DNA from: an uncultured Bacteroides sp.
GTDB lineage: Bacteria > Bacteroidota > Bacteroidia > Bacteroidales > Bacteroidaceae
Reading direction: 5' to 3'
Length of the DNA stretch: 64,000 bases
Assembly (NCBI GenBank): GCA_949289295.1
Contig: CASENM010000041.1
Location: 96,556 to 160,555, forward strand
The notes under the pieces are model-generated. The model did not search any database. It was given only the letters and a program-made list of their open reading frames with translations, and had not been told where the DNA came from. This document shows positions 17,469-27,881 of this stretch, piece by piece. The position numbers and the translations under genes were made by a program. Positions within the stretch are counted from its first letter, which is position 1; each line of letters starts with the position of its first letter.

Positions 17469-18263
17469 ATGGCAAAAGAAGTGAAGAAAGACCCCAATGA
17501 AATGAGTGTGGAAGAAAAGCTGAGAGCACTTTACCAGTTGCAGACACTGGTGTCTGAAATCGACAAGATCAAGACGCTGAGAGGCGAACTTCCGCTCGAA
17601 GTGGAAGACCTTGAAGACGAAGTGGCAGGTCTGAATACCCGCATCGAGAACATCAAAAAAGAAATCGAGAACCTGAAAGGCGACATTGCCGGCAAGAAAA
17701 TCGAAATCGAAACGGCCAAGGCTTCCATTGAGAAATACAAGAACCAGCAGGAAAACGTGCGCAACAACCGTGAGTTTGACGTGCTGAGCAAGGAAATCGA
17801 ATTCCAGACACTGGAAGTGGAACTCTGCGAGAAACGTATCCGCGAATTTACCGCCGCCGTCAAGTCGAAGGAAGAGGAAATCGTGAAAAGCAACGAGACT
17901 CTGGAAGAAAGGACAAAAGACCTGGAAATGAAGAAAACCGAACTCGATGACATCATTTCTGAAACCAAGCAGGAAGAAGAAAAGTTGCGCGAAAAGGCAA
18001 AGGCCGTCGAAGCGACCATCGAACCGCGCCTGCTCCAGGCTTTCAAGCGCATCCGCAAAAACTCTCACAACGGATTGGCCATCACCTACGTACAGCGTGA
18101 CGCATGCGGAGGATGCTTCAACAAGATTCCGCCCCAGAAACAACTGGACATCCGCATGAGAAAGAAAATCATTGTCTGCGAATATTGCGGACGCATCATG
18201 ATTGACCCGGAACTGGCGGGAGTGGAACCGGAAAGACATCTCGAAACCAAAATCAGCAAATAA
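17469..18263 (+). CDS. coiled-coil protein with C4-type zinc ribbon
   Basis: 264 residues. About residues 15-195 are a long charged coiled coil rich in Glu and Lys. The C-terminus is a zinc ribbon, DACGGCFNKIPP followed by IVCEYCGRIMID (two CxxC knuckles). This is the widespread family paired with Nif3-like genes in many bacteria. Its role is not well defined; nucleic-acid or protein binding is usually assumed. The 6-bp gap to the Nif3-like gene supports one operon, and a strong terminator follows. Confidence 0.92.
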   Translation: MAKEVKKDPNEMSVEEKLRALYQLQTLVSEIDKIKTLRGELPLEVEDLEDEVAGLNTRIENIKKEIENLKGDIAGKKIEIETAKASIEKYKNQQENVRNNREFDVLSKEIEFQTLEVELCEKRIREFTAAVKSKEEEIVKSNETLEERTKDLEMKKTELDDIISETKQEEEKLREKAKAVEATIEPRLLQAFKRIRKNSHNGLAITYVQRDACGGCFNKIPPQKQLDIRMRKKIIVCEYCGRIMIDPELAGVEPERHLETKISK

Positions 18264-18292
18264 ACGGCTTCACCGCCGGATTCAGGCTTGTT

Positions 18293-18358
18293 CCACCGCA
18301 GAGAAAGACGGATGCCGGAATGTAACGCCGGACGTCTCTCCCTGCGGTGGATTTTTTT
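18293..18358 (+). terminator. intrinsic terminator after the zinc-ribbon gene
   Basis: CCACCGCAG (18293-18301) pairs with CTGCGGTGG (18342-18350), followed by ATTTTTTT. An inner stem (AGACG/CGTCT) strengthens it. Confidence 0.85.
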
Positions 18359-18362
18359 CTTC

Positions 18363-18815
18363 TCACACGAGCTCCGGATAGGCTGGAATGTCGGGCAGGA
18401 AACAGTATTTTCCCGAAGTGTAGTCTATACGGCAGCAATAATGCCGGAGACCGTTGCTCACAATCAGATAGTCCACGCGGAGCACCATATTGTAGCGGGT
18501 AATCTGGTCGAACACAGCCTGTGTGATTTCCACATCGGGGGCTTTATATTCCACAATCATCTTCGGTGTCAGACGGCGGTCGTAAAGCACGGTGTCGCAA
18601 CGTTTCCTCGTTCCGTTGAGCACAATCTGCACTTCATTGGCCAGCAATCCCGCCGGATACCCCTTGCATTCGGTCAGGAAATGAATGAAGTGCTGGCGTA
18701 CCCATTCTTCCGGAGTCAGCGCCACATATTTTTTCCGCAATACGTCCCAAATATAGTTTTTCCCCTCCTTCACAATGATTTTATGGGAGCAGGCAGGTAG
18801 GTTTAATGCCAACAT
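18363..18815 (-). CDS. type I restriction enzyme R-protein N-terminal (HSDR_N_2) domain protein
   Basis: 150 residues. The core, NEVQIVLNGTRKRCDTVLYDR, followed by PKMIVEYKAPDVEI, carries the Asp...ExK pattern of a PD-(D/E)xK nuclease fold as seen in the HSDR_N_2 family. No helicase, methyltransferase or specificity subunit is nearby, so this is a stand-alone protein and not part of a restriction system here. Stand-alone members are widespread in Bacteroidales and their function is unknown. The gene is divergent from holA across about 100 bp. Confidence 0.85.
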   Translation of the reverse strand: MLALNLPACSHKIIVKEGKNYIWDVLRKKYVALTPEEWVRQHFIHFLTECKGYPAGLLANEVQIVLNGTRKRCDTVLYDRRLTPKMIVEYKAPDVEITQAVFDQITRYNMVLRVDYLIVSNGLRHYCCRIDYTSGKYCFLPDIPAYPELV

Positions 18816-18855
18816 TTTGTAAATTTGCAGTTAATGAGATTCGATTCTTCGCGTA

Positions 18856-18863
18856 CAAAGATA
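18856..18863 (-). promoter_or_regulatory. -7 element for the HsdR-N gene
   Basis: TATCTTTG on the minus strand, about 40 bp upstream of the start at 18815, matches TAnnTTTG. Confidence 0.5.
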
Positions 18864-18921
18864 CAAAAAGAACAGACACCTGATCTCAAAAAAACATTTG
18901 AAACCCGACTACAAGCGAGAC

Positions 18922-19941
18922 ATGCAGAAAGAAGCTAACACATACGAAGAAATCGTCAGGAATCTGAAAAACCGGATTTTTGCACCGGTCTATTTCCTGA
19001 TGGGCGAAGAAGATTATTATATCGACCGGATATCCGACTATATTCTCAACACGGTATTGACGGAGACCGAAAGAGAGTTCAACCAGACTGTCTTGTTCGG
19101 CATGGATACGGACATCAATGCAGTAATCAACGCCGCACGCCGCTATCCCATGATGTCGGAATACCAGGTGGTGGTAGTGAAAGAAGCGCAGAACCTGAGA
19201 AACCTGGAGAATCTGAGCCATTATCTGCAGAAGCCGATGCCGACAACTATCCTGGTGTTCTGCCATAAACACGGTTCTGTCGACAGACGGAAGAAAATAG
19301 CTGCCGAAATCGAGAAAGTCGGTGTCCTCTTCGAATCGAAAAAGCTGAAGGAGAGCCAGCTTCCCGGATTTATCTCGTCCTACCTGAAGCCCAAAAAAGT
19401 GGATATAGACCCGAAAGCTTCTGAAATGTTGGCCGAATTCGTCGGTACCGACCTGAGCCGCATGACGGGTGAACTGGAAAAGCTGGTCATCACGCTCCCT
19501 CCAGGCCAGAAACGCATCACTCCCGAACAAATAGAAAAAAACATCGGCATCAGCAAAGATTACAATAATTTTGAACTGAGGAACGCGCTGATAGAGAAAG
19601 ATGTGCTGAAAGCAAACGTAATCGTGAAATATTTTGAGGACAATCCGAAAAACAATCCCTTGCAGGTCACGCTGGCCGTCCTCTTCAATTTCTATTCCAA
19701 TCTCATGCTGGCCTATTATGCCCCACAAAAAAACGAACAGGGAGTAGCCGCACAACTCGGCCTTCGTACCCAATGGCAGGCCAAGGACTATATAAACGCC
19801 ATGCACCGGTACACAGGCACGAAAGTAATGCAGATTATTCATGCCATCCGCAACTGCGATGCGCAATCGAAAGGGATATCCAATTCGTCCATATCCGACG
19901 GAGAACTGCTCAGAGAGCTGGTGTACTTCATCCTACATTGA
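18922..19941 (+). CDS. holA: DNA polymerase III subunit delta
   Basis: 339 residues from the ATG at 18922 (MQKEANTYEEIV). An upstream TTG at 18898 would add eight residues that the family does not need. FAPVYFLMGEEDYYIDRISDYI is the typical N-terminal delta signature, and DIDPKASEMLAEFVGTDLSRMTGELEKL is the conserved middle helix region. Delta opens the beta sliding clamp as part of the clamp loader. No Walker motif is present, as expected for delta. An inverted repeat follows at 19980-20035. Confidence 0.93.
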   Translation: MQKEANTYEEIVRNLKNRIFAPVYFLMGEEDYYIDRISDYILNTVLTETEREFNQTVLFGMDTDINAVINAARRYPMMSEYQVVVVKEAQNLRNLENLSHYLQKPMPTTILVFCHKHGSVDRRKKIAAEIEKVGVLFESKKLKESQLPGFISSYLKPKKVDIDPKASEMLAEFVGTDLSRMTGELEKLVITLPPGQKRITPEQIEKNIGISKDYNNFELRNALIEKDVLKANVIVKYFEDNPKNNPLQVTLAVLFNFYSNLMLAYYAPQKNEQGVAAQLGLRTQWQAKDYINAMHRYTGTKVMQIIHAIRNCDAQSKGISNSSISDGELLRELVYFILH

Positions 19942-19979
19942 TTTATCAACGACATTTCAACGGCGTTGGAAGCCGAAGG

Positions 19980-20035
19980 CATGAGCCGCCCTGCAAAGTT
20001 TCTGTACAGCAGAAAAATTTACAGGGCGGCTCATG
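19980..20035. repeat. 14-bp perfect inverted repeat downstream of holA
   Basis: CATGAGCCGCCCTG (19980-19993) and CAGGGCGGCTCATG (20022-20035) form a GC-rich stem with a 28-nt loop, and pairing resumes beyond one mismatch. The T-rich tract after it is short, so it may be a weak terminator for holA. Confidence 0.6.
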
Positions 20036-20556
20036 TTGTTTACAAACATACACAAATCTAGCGTTTATGAGTGTATTTCCATAAGTAAACCTTATAAATT
20101 TGATTACATTTGAAAACAGCCGAAGTAGACAGGGAAGGGGAGAAGCGAAAAATACAAATGTACATTTAACAGCAGGAAGCCAATCTATTTACATATATAA
20201 ACTTAAACGTATAAAAATACTTAGCTGTAATTGCGATATATTTAATTGATAACCAATATATTGACATTACAATATACAAATATTCGTTCAATCATTATGC
20301 ATTTTGATGTCACAGATTGGAAATATAATGGGAATTACGTATGTAAATAGCATTAAATATCTTGAATATCAGTAGATAATAAATATATTCCGGAGTGTAT
20401 ATAGAACAATAAAACAAAGGTTTACATCTGTATCATACATTTGTAATTTTATTTGATTACATTGGTAAAACAAAAGATTTCCATTTGGATGTTTGCATTT
20501 ATAAATTTCATTCATTACTTTTGTAATCGCGATTTAACCAACAACTCCAGATGTAA
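20036..20556. other. AT-rich 520-bp spacer upstream of the XRE gene
   Basis: No gene is visible. The stretch is much richer in A+T than its surroundings. It contains several TTTACAT/ATGTAAA-type heptamers (about 20188, 20341, 20421, 20551), two GATTACATT copies (20102, 20455) and the palindrome AAATGTACATTT at 20156. These could be binding sites for the adjacent regulator. Confidence 0.5.
20492..20523 (+). promoter_or_regulatory. promoter of the XRE regulator gene
   Basis: TTTG (20492-20495), 20 bp, then TACTTTTG (20516-20523): a full match to the Bacteroidales consensus, 33 bp upstream of the start codon. Confidence 0.8.
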
Positions 20557-21006
20557 ATGAAGGACAGAATCTATCAAATCATGCAGAAAGAAGGATTGAC
20601 CAATGCGGATTTTGCAGAAAAGGTTGGAATATCCACTTCTTCGTTGTCACATATTTTTAGCGGACGGAACAATCCCAGCCTGGATGTAGTGATGCGCATC
20701 CATAAAGCATATCCGTGCATCAATCTGAACTGGCTCCTTTATGGCGAGGGAGAGATGGAAGAAAACCAGCCGGCCATTTCTGCCGTTTCAGTCGTTGGCC
20801 AGAAGAGCGAGAATGCAGAATTTGCGGACAATCGGCCGACCGAATCTGATTTCGGCAGGGAAACAGGCTCAGACAACCATGTGTTTCCGCCAAAATCCAC
20901 TGAAATAGAACGAATTAAATACATAGAAAAACCACAGCCCAAAATAACCGAAATAAGAATCTTCTTTGACAACGGCACATTTGAAGTATTCAAACCTGAA
21001 AAATGA
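20557..21006 (+). CDS. XRE-family helix-turn-helix transcriptional regulator
   Basis: 149 residues. Residues about 5-60 form a Cro/C1-type HTH: IMQKEGLTNADFAEKVGIS, then SSLSHIFSGRNNPSLDVVMR. The family-typical tail INLNWLLYGEGEM follows. The remaining 85 residues are low-complexity and polar, with a short beta-rich end (EIRIFFDNGTFEVFKPEK). No phage or toxin gene is adjacent. Targets are unknown; the AT-rich spacer with repeated heptamers in front of the gene suggests autoregulation. Confidence 0.88.
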   Translation: MKDRIYQIMQKEGLTNADFAEKVGISTSSLSHIFSGRNNPSLDVVMRIHKAYPCINLNWLLYGEGEMEENQPAISAVSVVGQKSENAEFADNRPTESDFGRETGSDNHVFPPKSTEIERIKYIEKPQPKITEIRIFFDNGTFEVFKPEK

Positions 21007-21052
21007 CCTAAAGCAACCGGACTGAGTTTTTCCGTAATTGGGGCCAAATGCT

Positions 21053-21060
21053 TATCTTTG
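21053..21060 (+). promoter_or_regulatory. -7 element of the pyrK-pyrD operon
   Basis: TATCTTTG matches TAnnTTTG, 30 bp upstream of the pyrK start. A T-rich tract at 21027-21031 may serve as the -33 element. Confidence 0.6.
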
Positions 21061-21090
21061 CACAAAGATGAATTGATTTATCTGATTTTT

Positions 21091-21867
21091 ATGAAAAAAT
21101 ACGTATTAGACCTGACAGTTACTGAAAACCTCAGCTTGCATGCCAACTATGTGCTCATCAAGCTGACACAGGCGGAACCTCTGCCTGAAATGCAGCCGGG
21201 ACAATTTGCAGAAATCCGTATCGACGGTTCCTGCACGACTTTTCTCCGGCGGCCCATTTCCATCAATTTTGTGGATCGTGAGAAAAATGAAGTATGGTTC
21301 CTCGTCCAGCTTGTGGGCGACGGCACGCGCAAGCTGGCAACTGTGAAGAAAGGCGACCTTGTAAACGTAATGCTCCCGCTGGGAAACGGATTTACACTTC
21401 TTCCCGATTCCGGCAAGAAGGTTCTTCTGGTGGGAGGCGGTGTGGGCACTGCCCCCATGTTGTACTTCGGAAAAGTGCTCGCTGAAAAAGGATTCAAGCC
21501 GACGTTCCTGCTGGGCGCACGCTCGAAGAATGACCTGCTCCAATTGGACGGGTTTGCGGCTTACGGGGAGGTGTTCACCACTACGGAAGACGGCAGCGCC
21601 GGGGAGAAAGGCTACGTCACGATGCACAGCATACTGAAAGAACGGAAATTCGACATGATATATACTTGCGGTCCCAAACCGATGATGGTGGCGGTGGCCC
21701 GGTATGCTAAAGCAAACGGCATAGAATGTGAAGTTTCGCTGGAAAACACCATGGCTTGCGGCGTAGGTGCCTGCCTGTGCTGTGTGGAAAAGACCGACGA
21801 AGGTCATGTGTGTGTATGTAAAGAAGGTCCGGTCTTCAATATAAAGAAATTATTATGGCAGATTTAA
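21091..21867 (+). CDS. pyrK: dihydroorotate dehydrogenase B, electron-transfer subunit
   Basis: 258 residues. [10 protein letters not shown] is the FAD-binding RxxS motif, [16 protein letters not shown] the NAD-binding loop, and [21 protein letters not shown] holds the [2Fe-2S] cysteines. It passes electrons from dihydroorotate, through FAD and the iron-sulphur cluster, to NAD+. The start at 21091 fits the family N-terminus ([10 protein letters not shown]). It overlaps pyrD by 13 bp, so the two subunits are translationally coupled. Confidence 0.96.
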   Translation: MKKYVLDLTVTENLSLHANYVLIKLTQAEPLPEMQPGQFAEIRIDGSCTTFLRRPISINFVDREKNEVWFLVQLVGDGTRKLATVKKGDLVNVMLPLGNGFTLLPDSGKKVLLVGGGVGTAPMLYFGKVLAEKGFKPTFLLGARSKNDLLQLDGFAAYGEVFTTTEDGSAGEKGYVTMHSILKERKFDMIYTCGPKPMMVAVARYAKANGIECEVSLENTMACGVGACLCCVEKTDEGHVCVCKEGPVFNIKKLLWQI

Positions 21868-22766
21868 GAGTAAACATTGGTCAGCTGGAAATGAAGAATC
21901 CGGTGATGACCGCTTCGGGAACGTTCGGTTACGGACTGGAATTCCAGGATTTCGTGAACCTGGAAGAAATCGGAGGCATTATTGTAAAAGGAACCACCTT
22001 GCTCCCGCGGGAAGGAAACCCCTATCCGCGTATGGCCGAAACGCCCATGGGAATGCTGAATGCGGTGGGACTCCAGAACAAGGGAGTGCATTATTTCGCA
22101 GACCATATTTATCCGCTGATAAAGGATATTCAAACCCGGATGATAGTCAACGTGTCGGGCTCACAGGTGGAAGACTATGCCGAGACGGCTTCCATCATCA
22201 ACGAGCTGGAAAATATCCCGGCCATCGAACTGAATATCTCATGTCCGAATGTCAAACAGGGGGGCATGGCTTTCGGCGTGTCTGCCCATGGAGCAGCCGA
22301 AGTGGTGAGTGCCGTACGGAAAGTGTACAAAAAGACGCTGATCGTGAAGCTTTCCCCGAATGTGACAGACATTACAGAAATTGCCCGCGCCGCAGAATCG
22401 GCCGGAGCCGACAGTGTGTCTCTCATCAACACCTTGCTGGGCATGGCCATTGACGCGGAAAAGCGCAGGCCGGTGCTGTCTACCGTGACAGGAGGAATGA
22501 GCGGAGCGGCCGTAAAGCCGATTGCTCTCCGCATGGTATGGCAAGTGGCCAAGGCGGTCAAGATACCTGTAATCGGATTGGGAGGTATCATGAACTGGAA
22601 AGATGCCGTAGAATTCTTGCTGGCCGGAGCTTCTGCCGTCCAAATCGGTACGGCCAACTTCATTGACCCGACCGTCACCGTAAAGGTGGCCAAAGGCATC
22701 GGCGACTATCTGGAGCGTCATGGTTACAGTTCTGTAAAAGACATTGTCGGAGCTTTGGAAATATGA
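21855..22766 (+). CDS. pyrD: dihydroorotate dehydrogenase B, catalytic subunit
   Basis: 303 residues of an FMN-binding TIM barrel. [15 protein letters not shown] starts the barrel. [17 protein letters not shown] carries the substrate-binding loop, [10 protein letters not shown] the lysine strand, and [12 protein letters not shown] and [26 protein letters not shown] the FMN-phosphate site. The catalytic Cys of class 1B enzymes is expected in the loop near residue 130-140. It acts with PyrK in pyrimidine biosynthesis in the cytoplasm. A terminator hairpin follows. Confidence 0.96.
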   Translation: MADLRVNIGQLEMKNPVMTASGTFGYGLEFQDFVNLEEIGGIIVKGTTLLPREGNPYPRMAETPMGMLNAVGLQNKGVHYFADHIYPLIKDIQTRMIVNVSGSQVEDYAETASIINELENIPAIELNISCPNVKQGGMAFGVSAHGAAEVVSAVRKVYKKTLIVKLSPNVTDITEIARAAESAGADSVSLINTLLGMAIDAEKRRPVLSTVTGGMSGAAVKPIALRMVWQVAKAVKIPVIGLGGIMNWKDAVEFLLAGASAVQIGTANFIDPTVTVKVAKGIGDYLERHGYSSVKDIVGALEI

Positions 22767-22790
22767 GAGCCTGTTTGACTTCAAACAGAG

Positions 22791-22841
22791 GAAAGGCACG
22801 GAGTTGCAGCTGATGTTCTTCAACGGGACTCCGTGCCTTTC
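22791..22841. terminator. bidirectional terminator between pyrD and trmD
   Basis: GAAAGGCACGGAGT (22791-22804) and ACTCCGTGCCTTTC (22828-22841) form a perfect 14-bp stem between two convergent genes. Confidence 0.8.
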
Positions 22842-22868
22842 TTATATAATTATATATACCGGAAAGCG

Positions 22869-23543
22869 TCACTTCAACAAGTCGGGACGGAGACGTCTGG
22901 TGCGTTCCACCGACTGCTGGAACTCCCATTCACGGATTTTGGCTTCATGTCCCGACAAAAGTATGTCGGGCACTTTCCACCCTTTGTACTCTGCCGGACG
23001 GGTATAGACAGGAGGAGCCAGAAGATTGTCCTGGAACGAATCGGACAAAGCCGACTGTTCGTCGGAGATAACCCCCGGAATGATGCGCACCACCGCATCG
23101 GCAATGACCGCCGCCGCCAGTTCGCCGCCCGTCAGCACATAGTCGCCGATACTGATTTCCTTCGTGATGAAATGTTCGCGGATACGATAATCAATCCCCT
23201 TGAAATGCCCGCAAAGAATAATCAGATTCTGCGTGAGCGAAAGCGTGTTTGCCATCTTCTGGTCGAACTGCTCACCGTCCGGCGAAGTGAAAATCACTTC
23301 ATCATAATCCCGTTCCGCCTTCAGAGCCGAGATACAGCGGTCTATCGGCTCGATTTTCATTACCATCCCCGCACATCCTCCAAACGGATAATCATCCACT
23401 TTCCGGTAGCGGTCGAAAGCATAGTCGCGCAGATTATGTATGTGAAACTCGGCGATTCCTTTCTTCTGGGCACGGCTCATGATGGAGCAGTTGAAGAAGC
23501 CCTCAATCATTTCGGGCAATACTGTAATGATATCTATTCTCAT
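22869..23543 (-). CDS. trmD: tRNA (guanine-N1-)-methyltransferase
   Basis: 224 residues. It starts [17 protein letters not shown] and carries the SPOUT knot signatures [25 protein letters not shown] and [17 protein letters not shown]. It methylates G37 of tRNAs reading CNN codons and so protects the reading frame. In many bacteria trmD sits with rimM and ribosomal genes; here it stands alone, convergent with pyrD and divergent from ligA. Confidence 0.97.
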   Translation of the reverse strand: MRIDIITVLPEMIEGFFNCSIMSRAQKKGIAEFHIHNLRDYAFDRYRKVDDYPFGGCAGMVMKIEPIDRCISALKAERDYDEVIFTSPDGEQFDQKMANTLSLTQNLIILCGHFKGIDYRIREHFITKEISIGDYVLTGGELAAAVIADAVVRIIPGVISDEQSALSDSFQDNLLAPPVYTRPAEYKGWKVPDILLSGHEAKIREWEFQQSVERTRRLRPDLLK

Positions 23544-23564
23544 GCGTATGGTTTCTAATTTTGC

Positions 23565-23595
23565 GCAAAAGTACGAATATTTTTGCTACTTTTGC
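23565..23595. promoter_or_regulatory. mirrored divergent -7 elements of trmD and ligA
   Basis: GCAAAAGTA (23565-23573) and TACTTTTGC (23587-23595) are perfect inverse copies. Read outward they give TACTTTTG for trmD (minus) and TACTTTTG for ligA (plus). Confidence 0.55.
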
Positions 23596-23613
23596 AGAAA
23601 TCATCATCCTTAA

Positions 23614-25623
<2,010 letters not shown>

Positions 25624-25629
25624 AACCTG

Positions 25630-25677
25630 CGTCCGGCCCCTTCCCATTCTCCGGTTTCCGATGGGGAGGACCGGACG
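25630..25677. terminator. hairpin between convergent ligA and ogt
   Basis: CGTCCGG (25630-25636) and CCGGACG (25671-25677) pair, with further internal pairing (CCCC/GGGG). No long T-run, so the terminator call is tentative. Confidence 0.5.
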
Positions 25678-25695
25678 TGTCCAGACAAAACGGCA

Positions 25696-26247
25696 TCACC
25701 CGAAAACCGGACAGGCGGAATCCGCCTCCAGTTCCAGCAACATCTTCTTGGCGGCAAGACCGCCTCCGTATCCCGTCAGCGAACGGTCGCTGCCTATCAC
25801 CCGGTGGCAGGGAACAAAAATTGAAACCGCATTGGCACCATTGGCGTTGGCCACGGCCCGGACAGCACCGGGAGTTCCCAGCATCCGTGAAAGCTCGGCG
25901 TATGAAACCGTTTTCCCATAAGGAATCTCCAGCAACTTGGCCCATACCTTCCTCTGGAAGTCCGTACCGGGCAAAAGCAACGGAACGTCAAACGCCGTCC
26001 GCCGCTTCAGGAAGTACTCGTCCAGTTCCTGGCAGGCCTGCCGGAGGACCTCCGACGTACCTTCCTCGTATCCGGCACACAAATATTTCCGCAACCGCTT
26101 GTCCACCTTGTCACGGTGCCCTTCAACAATCCAGTCGCACAGACAGAGCCTGCCGTCCAGCGAGCCCAGCATCAAGTCTCCGCACGGCGAATGATAACGC
26201 CGGATCCGGACAACCGCATTCCTGACTGTTCGTTCCGTTTCTCTCAT
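25696..26247 (-). CDS. ogt: methylated-DNA--[protein]-cysteine S-methyltransferase
   Basis: 183 residues. The active-site motif VPCHRVIGSDRSLTGYGGG carries the acceptor Cys, and FQRKVWAKLLEIPYGKTVSYAELS is the winged-helix DNA-binding region. An N-terminal ribonuclease-H-like domain begins RRYHSPCGDLMLGS. The protein removes O6-alkyl groups from guanine in a suicide reaction. There is no Ada-type N-terminal activator domain. Confidence 0.95.
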   Translation of the reverse strand: MRETERTVRNAVVRIRRYHSPCGDLMLGSLDGRLCLCDWIVEGHRDKVDKRLRKYLCAGYEEGTSEVLRQACQELDEYFLKRRTAFDVPLLLPGTDFQRKVWAKLLEIPYGKTVSYAELSRMLGTPGAVRAVANANGANAVSIFVPCHRVIGSDRSLTGYGGGLAAKKMLLELEADSACPVFG

Positions 26248-26387
26248 CCCATATATCGTTTACACATCGTCTTACAAAAATACATGTATATCGGGAATTT
26301 CAAACAAATTCTTGTCATCATATTTTTCCAATAGGTCACCAAATGTAAAAAAACAATTAAAAAAGTAGGCCAAAACGAAAATATTCG

Positions 26388-26395
26388 TACTTTTG
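26388..26395 (+). promoter_or_regulatory. -7 element of dapA
   Basis: TACTTTTG matches TAnnTTTG, 30 bp upstream of the dapA start. The -33 element is not obvious. Confidence 0.55.
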
Positions 26396-26425
26396 TGCAT
26401 CTATTAAAGTGTTTAGAACTCATTT

Positions 26426-27319
26426 ATGATACGGAGAAGACTTAAAGGAATGGGAGTGGCGCTGGTCACTCCTTTCAACGATGACGGCAGCGTAGACTAT
26501 CAGTCGCTGATGCGTCTGGTGGAATATCAGATACAGAACGGAGTGGACTTTCTTTGCGTGTTGGGGACAACCGCCGAAACTCCCACGCTTACAGCCGACG
26601 AGAAGAGAAAAATCAAGGAAATGGTAATCGAGCGTGTCAACGGACGTGTGCCGATTCTGCTGGGGGTAGGCAGCAACTGTACGCAAACCGTAATCGACAC
26701 GCTGGTGAATGAAGACATGACGGGTGTGGATGCCGTGCTGGTGGCCGTACCTTATTATAACAAACCCTCGCAGGAAGGCATCTACCAGCACTATAAAGCC
26801 ATAGCCAACGCTACGCCGCTTCCGGTCGTATTGTATAATGTGCCGGGGCGCACGGGCGTGAACATGACTGCAGAAACCACCCTGCGTCTGGCCCGCGATT
26901 TCGACAACATTGTGGCCATCAAGGAAGCGTCGGGCAATATCACCCAGATGGATGACATCATCAAGAACAAGCCCGAAGACTTCGATGTGATTTCGGGCGA
27001 CGACGGCATCACTTTCCCGCTGATTACGCTGGGAGCCGTAGGCGTGATTTCCGTAATCGGCAACGCATTTCCGAGAGAGTTCAGCCGCATGACCCGTCTG
27101 GCCCTTGCCGGCGACTACCAGAACGCACTGACCATCCACCACAAGTTCACCGAACTGTTCAAGCTGCTGTTTGTCGACGGCAACCCGGCCGGAGTAAAGG
27201 CCATGCTGAGCATGATGGGAATGATCAAGAACCGTCTGCGTCTGCCGCTGGTGCCTACGCGCATCACCACCTACGAACAGATGCACCGCATTCTGGACGG
27301 ACTGAAAATAAAATGCTGA
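26426..27319 (+). CDS. dapA: 4-hydroxy-tetrahydrodipicolinate synthase
   Basis: 297 residues, a TIM barrel. GVALVTPFNDDGSVDYQSL opens the barrel and LCVLGTTAETPTL binds the pyruvate carboxylate. YNVPGRTGVNM carries the catalytic Tyr, and VAIKEASGN holds the Schiff-base Lys (near residue 168). It condenses pyruvate with aspartate semialdehyde in the lysine/diaminopimelate pathway. It is monocistronic and followed by a three-unit repeat. Confidence 0.97.
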   Translation: MIRRRLKGMGVALVTPFNDDGSVDYQSLMRLVEYQIQNGVDFLCVLGTTAETPTLTADEKRKIKEMVIERVNGRVPILLGVGSNCTQTVIDTLVNEDMTGVDAVLVAVPYYNKPSQEGIYQHYKAIANATPLPVVLYNVPGRTGVNMTAETTLRLARDFDNIVAIKEASGNITQMDDIIKNKPEDFDVISGDDGITFPLITLGAVGVISVIGNAFPREFSRMTRLALAGDYQNALTIHHKFTELFKLLFVDGNPAGVKAMLSMMGMIKNRLRLPLVPTRITTYEQMHRILDGLKIKC

Positions 27320-27345
27320 AAAGCCTGTATCCGTCCCATTACGAT

Positions 27346-27409
27346 AAAAACGCTTCGGCGTTTTGGCCGGAACGCTTCGACGTTTCAGTCAAAACGCCGA
27401 AGCGTTTTA
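27346..27409. repeat. interspersed three-unit palindromic repeat, copy 3
   Basis: Units AAAACGCTTCGGCGTTTTGG, GAACGCTTCGACGTTTCAG and AAAACGCCGAAGCGTTTTA, starting 27 bp after the dapA stop. Confidence 0.8.
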
Positions 27410-27410
27410 T

Positions 27411-27441
27411 TTGTTTGTTGGAAAAATTTTTCTTACATTTG
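27411..27441 (+). promoter_or_regulatory. promoter of the small secreted protein and RND efflux operon
   Basis: TTG (27411-27413), 20 bp, then TACATTTG (27434-27441): full Bacteroidales consensus. Confidence 0.75.
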
Positions 27442-27467
27442 CGTCCATAACCATAACAAAGGCATCA

Positions 27468-27806
27468 ATGTTGACCCGAAAAAACATCCACAACTTCACA
27501 TTCAGACTGCTGTGTGCCATCATGCTGCTGATGGTGCAGACGGATGTATTGGCCAACGATACAAGCCTTTTCCCTTCACACACCACAGAAATCGCACAAC
27601 CGGAAGCCGAAACCGAAACGGATGACTTTTGCAGAAAGCACACGCGTGACACCTTCTGTCCGGACACGCTGTCCATCCCTGTCTCGTTTCTGTTCGCCGA
27701 ATTCTACACTTCCGACTTCAAGCCGAAGACGGCATACGGGTCTGTCCGTACTTCCGTCACCAAAGGCCGCAGCATCCATAGGGTATGCTGTGTCTATCTC
27801 ATTTAG
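27468..27806 (+). CDS. small secreted protein of unknown function ahead of the RND operon
   Basis: 112 residues from the ATG at 27468, 26 bp after a good promoter. The N-terminus is a convincing signal peptide (basic MLTRKNIHNFTFR, hydrophobic LLCAIMLLMVQ, then DVLAND). The mature part is short, acidic at first and then Ser/Thr-rich, with four Cys. I recognise no family. It lies 75 bp upstream of the efflux adaptor and is probably on the same transcript, so it may be an accessory or simply a leader-encoded protein. Confidence 0.6.
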   Translation: MLTRKNIHNFTFRLLCAIMLLMVQTDVLANDTSLFPSHTTEIAQPEAETETDDFCRKHTRDTFCPDTLSIPVSFLFAEFYTSDFKPKTAYGSVRTSVTKGRSIHRVCCVYLI

Positions 27807-27881
27807 TCGTCATTAATATCGGGCGAGAACTTATCGATTGAATCAAACACTAAAAAAACATTTTTTATCCCATTTAATTTT

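Noticed and set aside
18363-18815. Type I restriction system
   Set aside because: Only the HsdR N-terminal domain is present; no HsdM, HsdS or helicase is nearby.
20557-21006. Prophage or toxin-antitoxin module around the XRE gene
   Set aside because: Neighbours are holA and pyrK-pyrD; no toxin, integrase or phage gene is seen.
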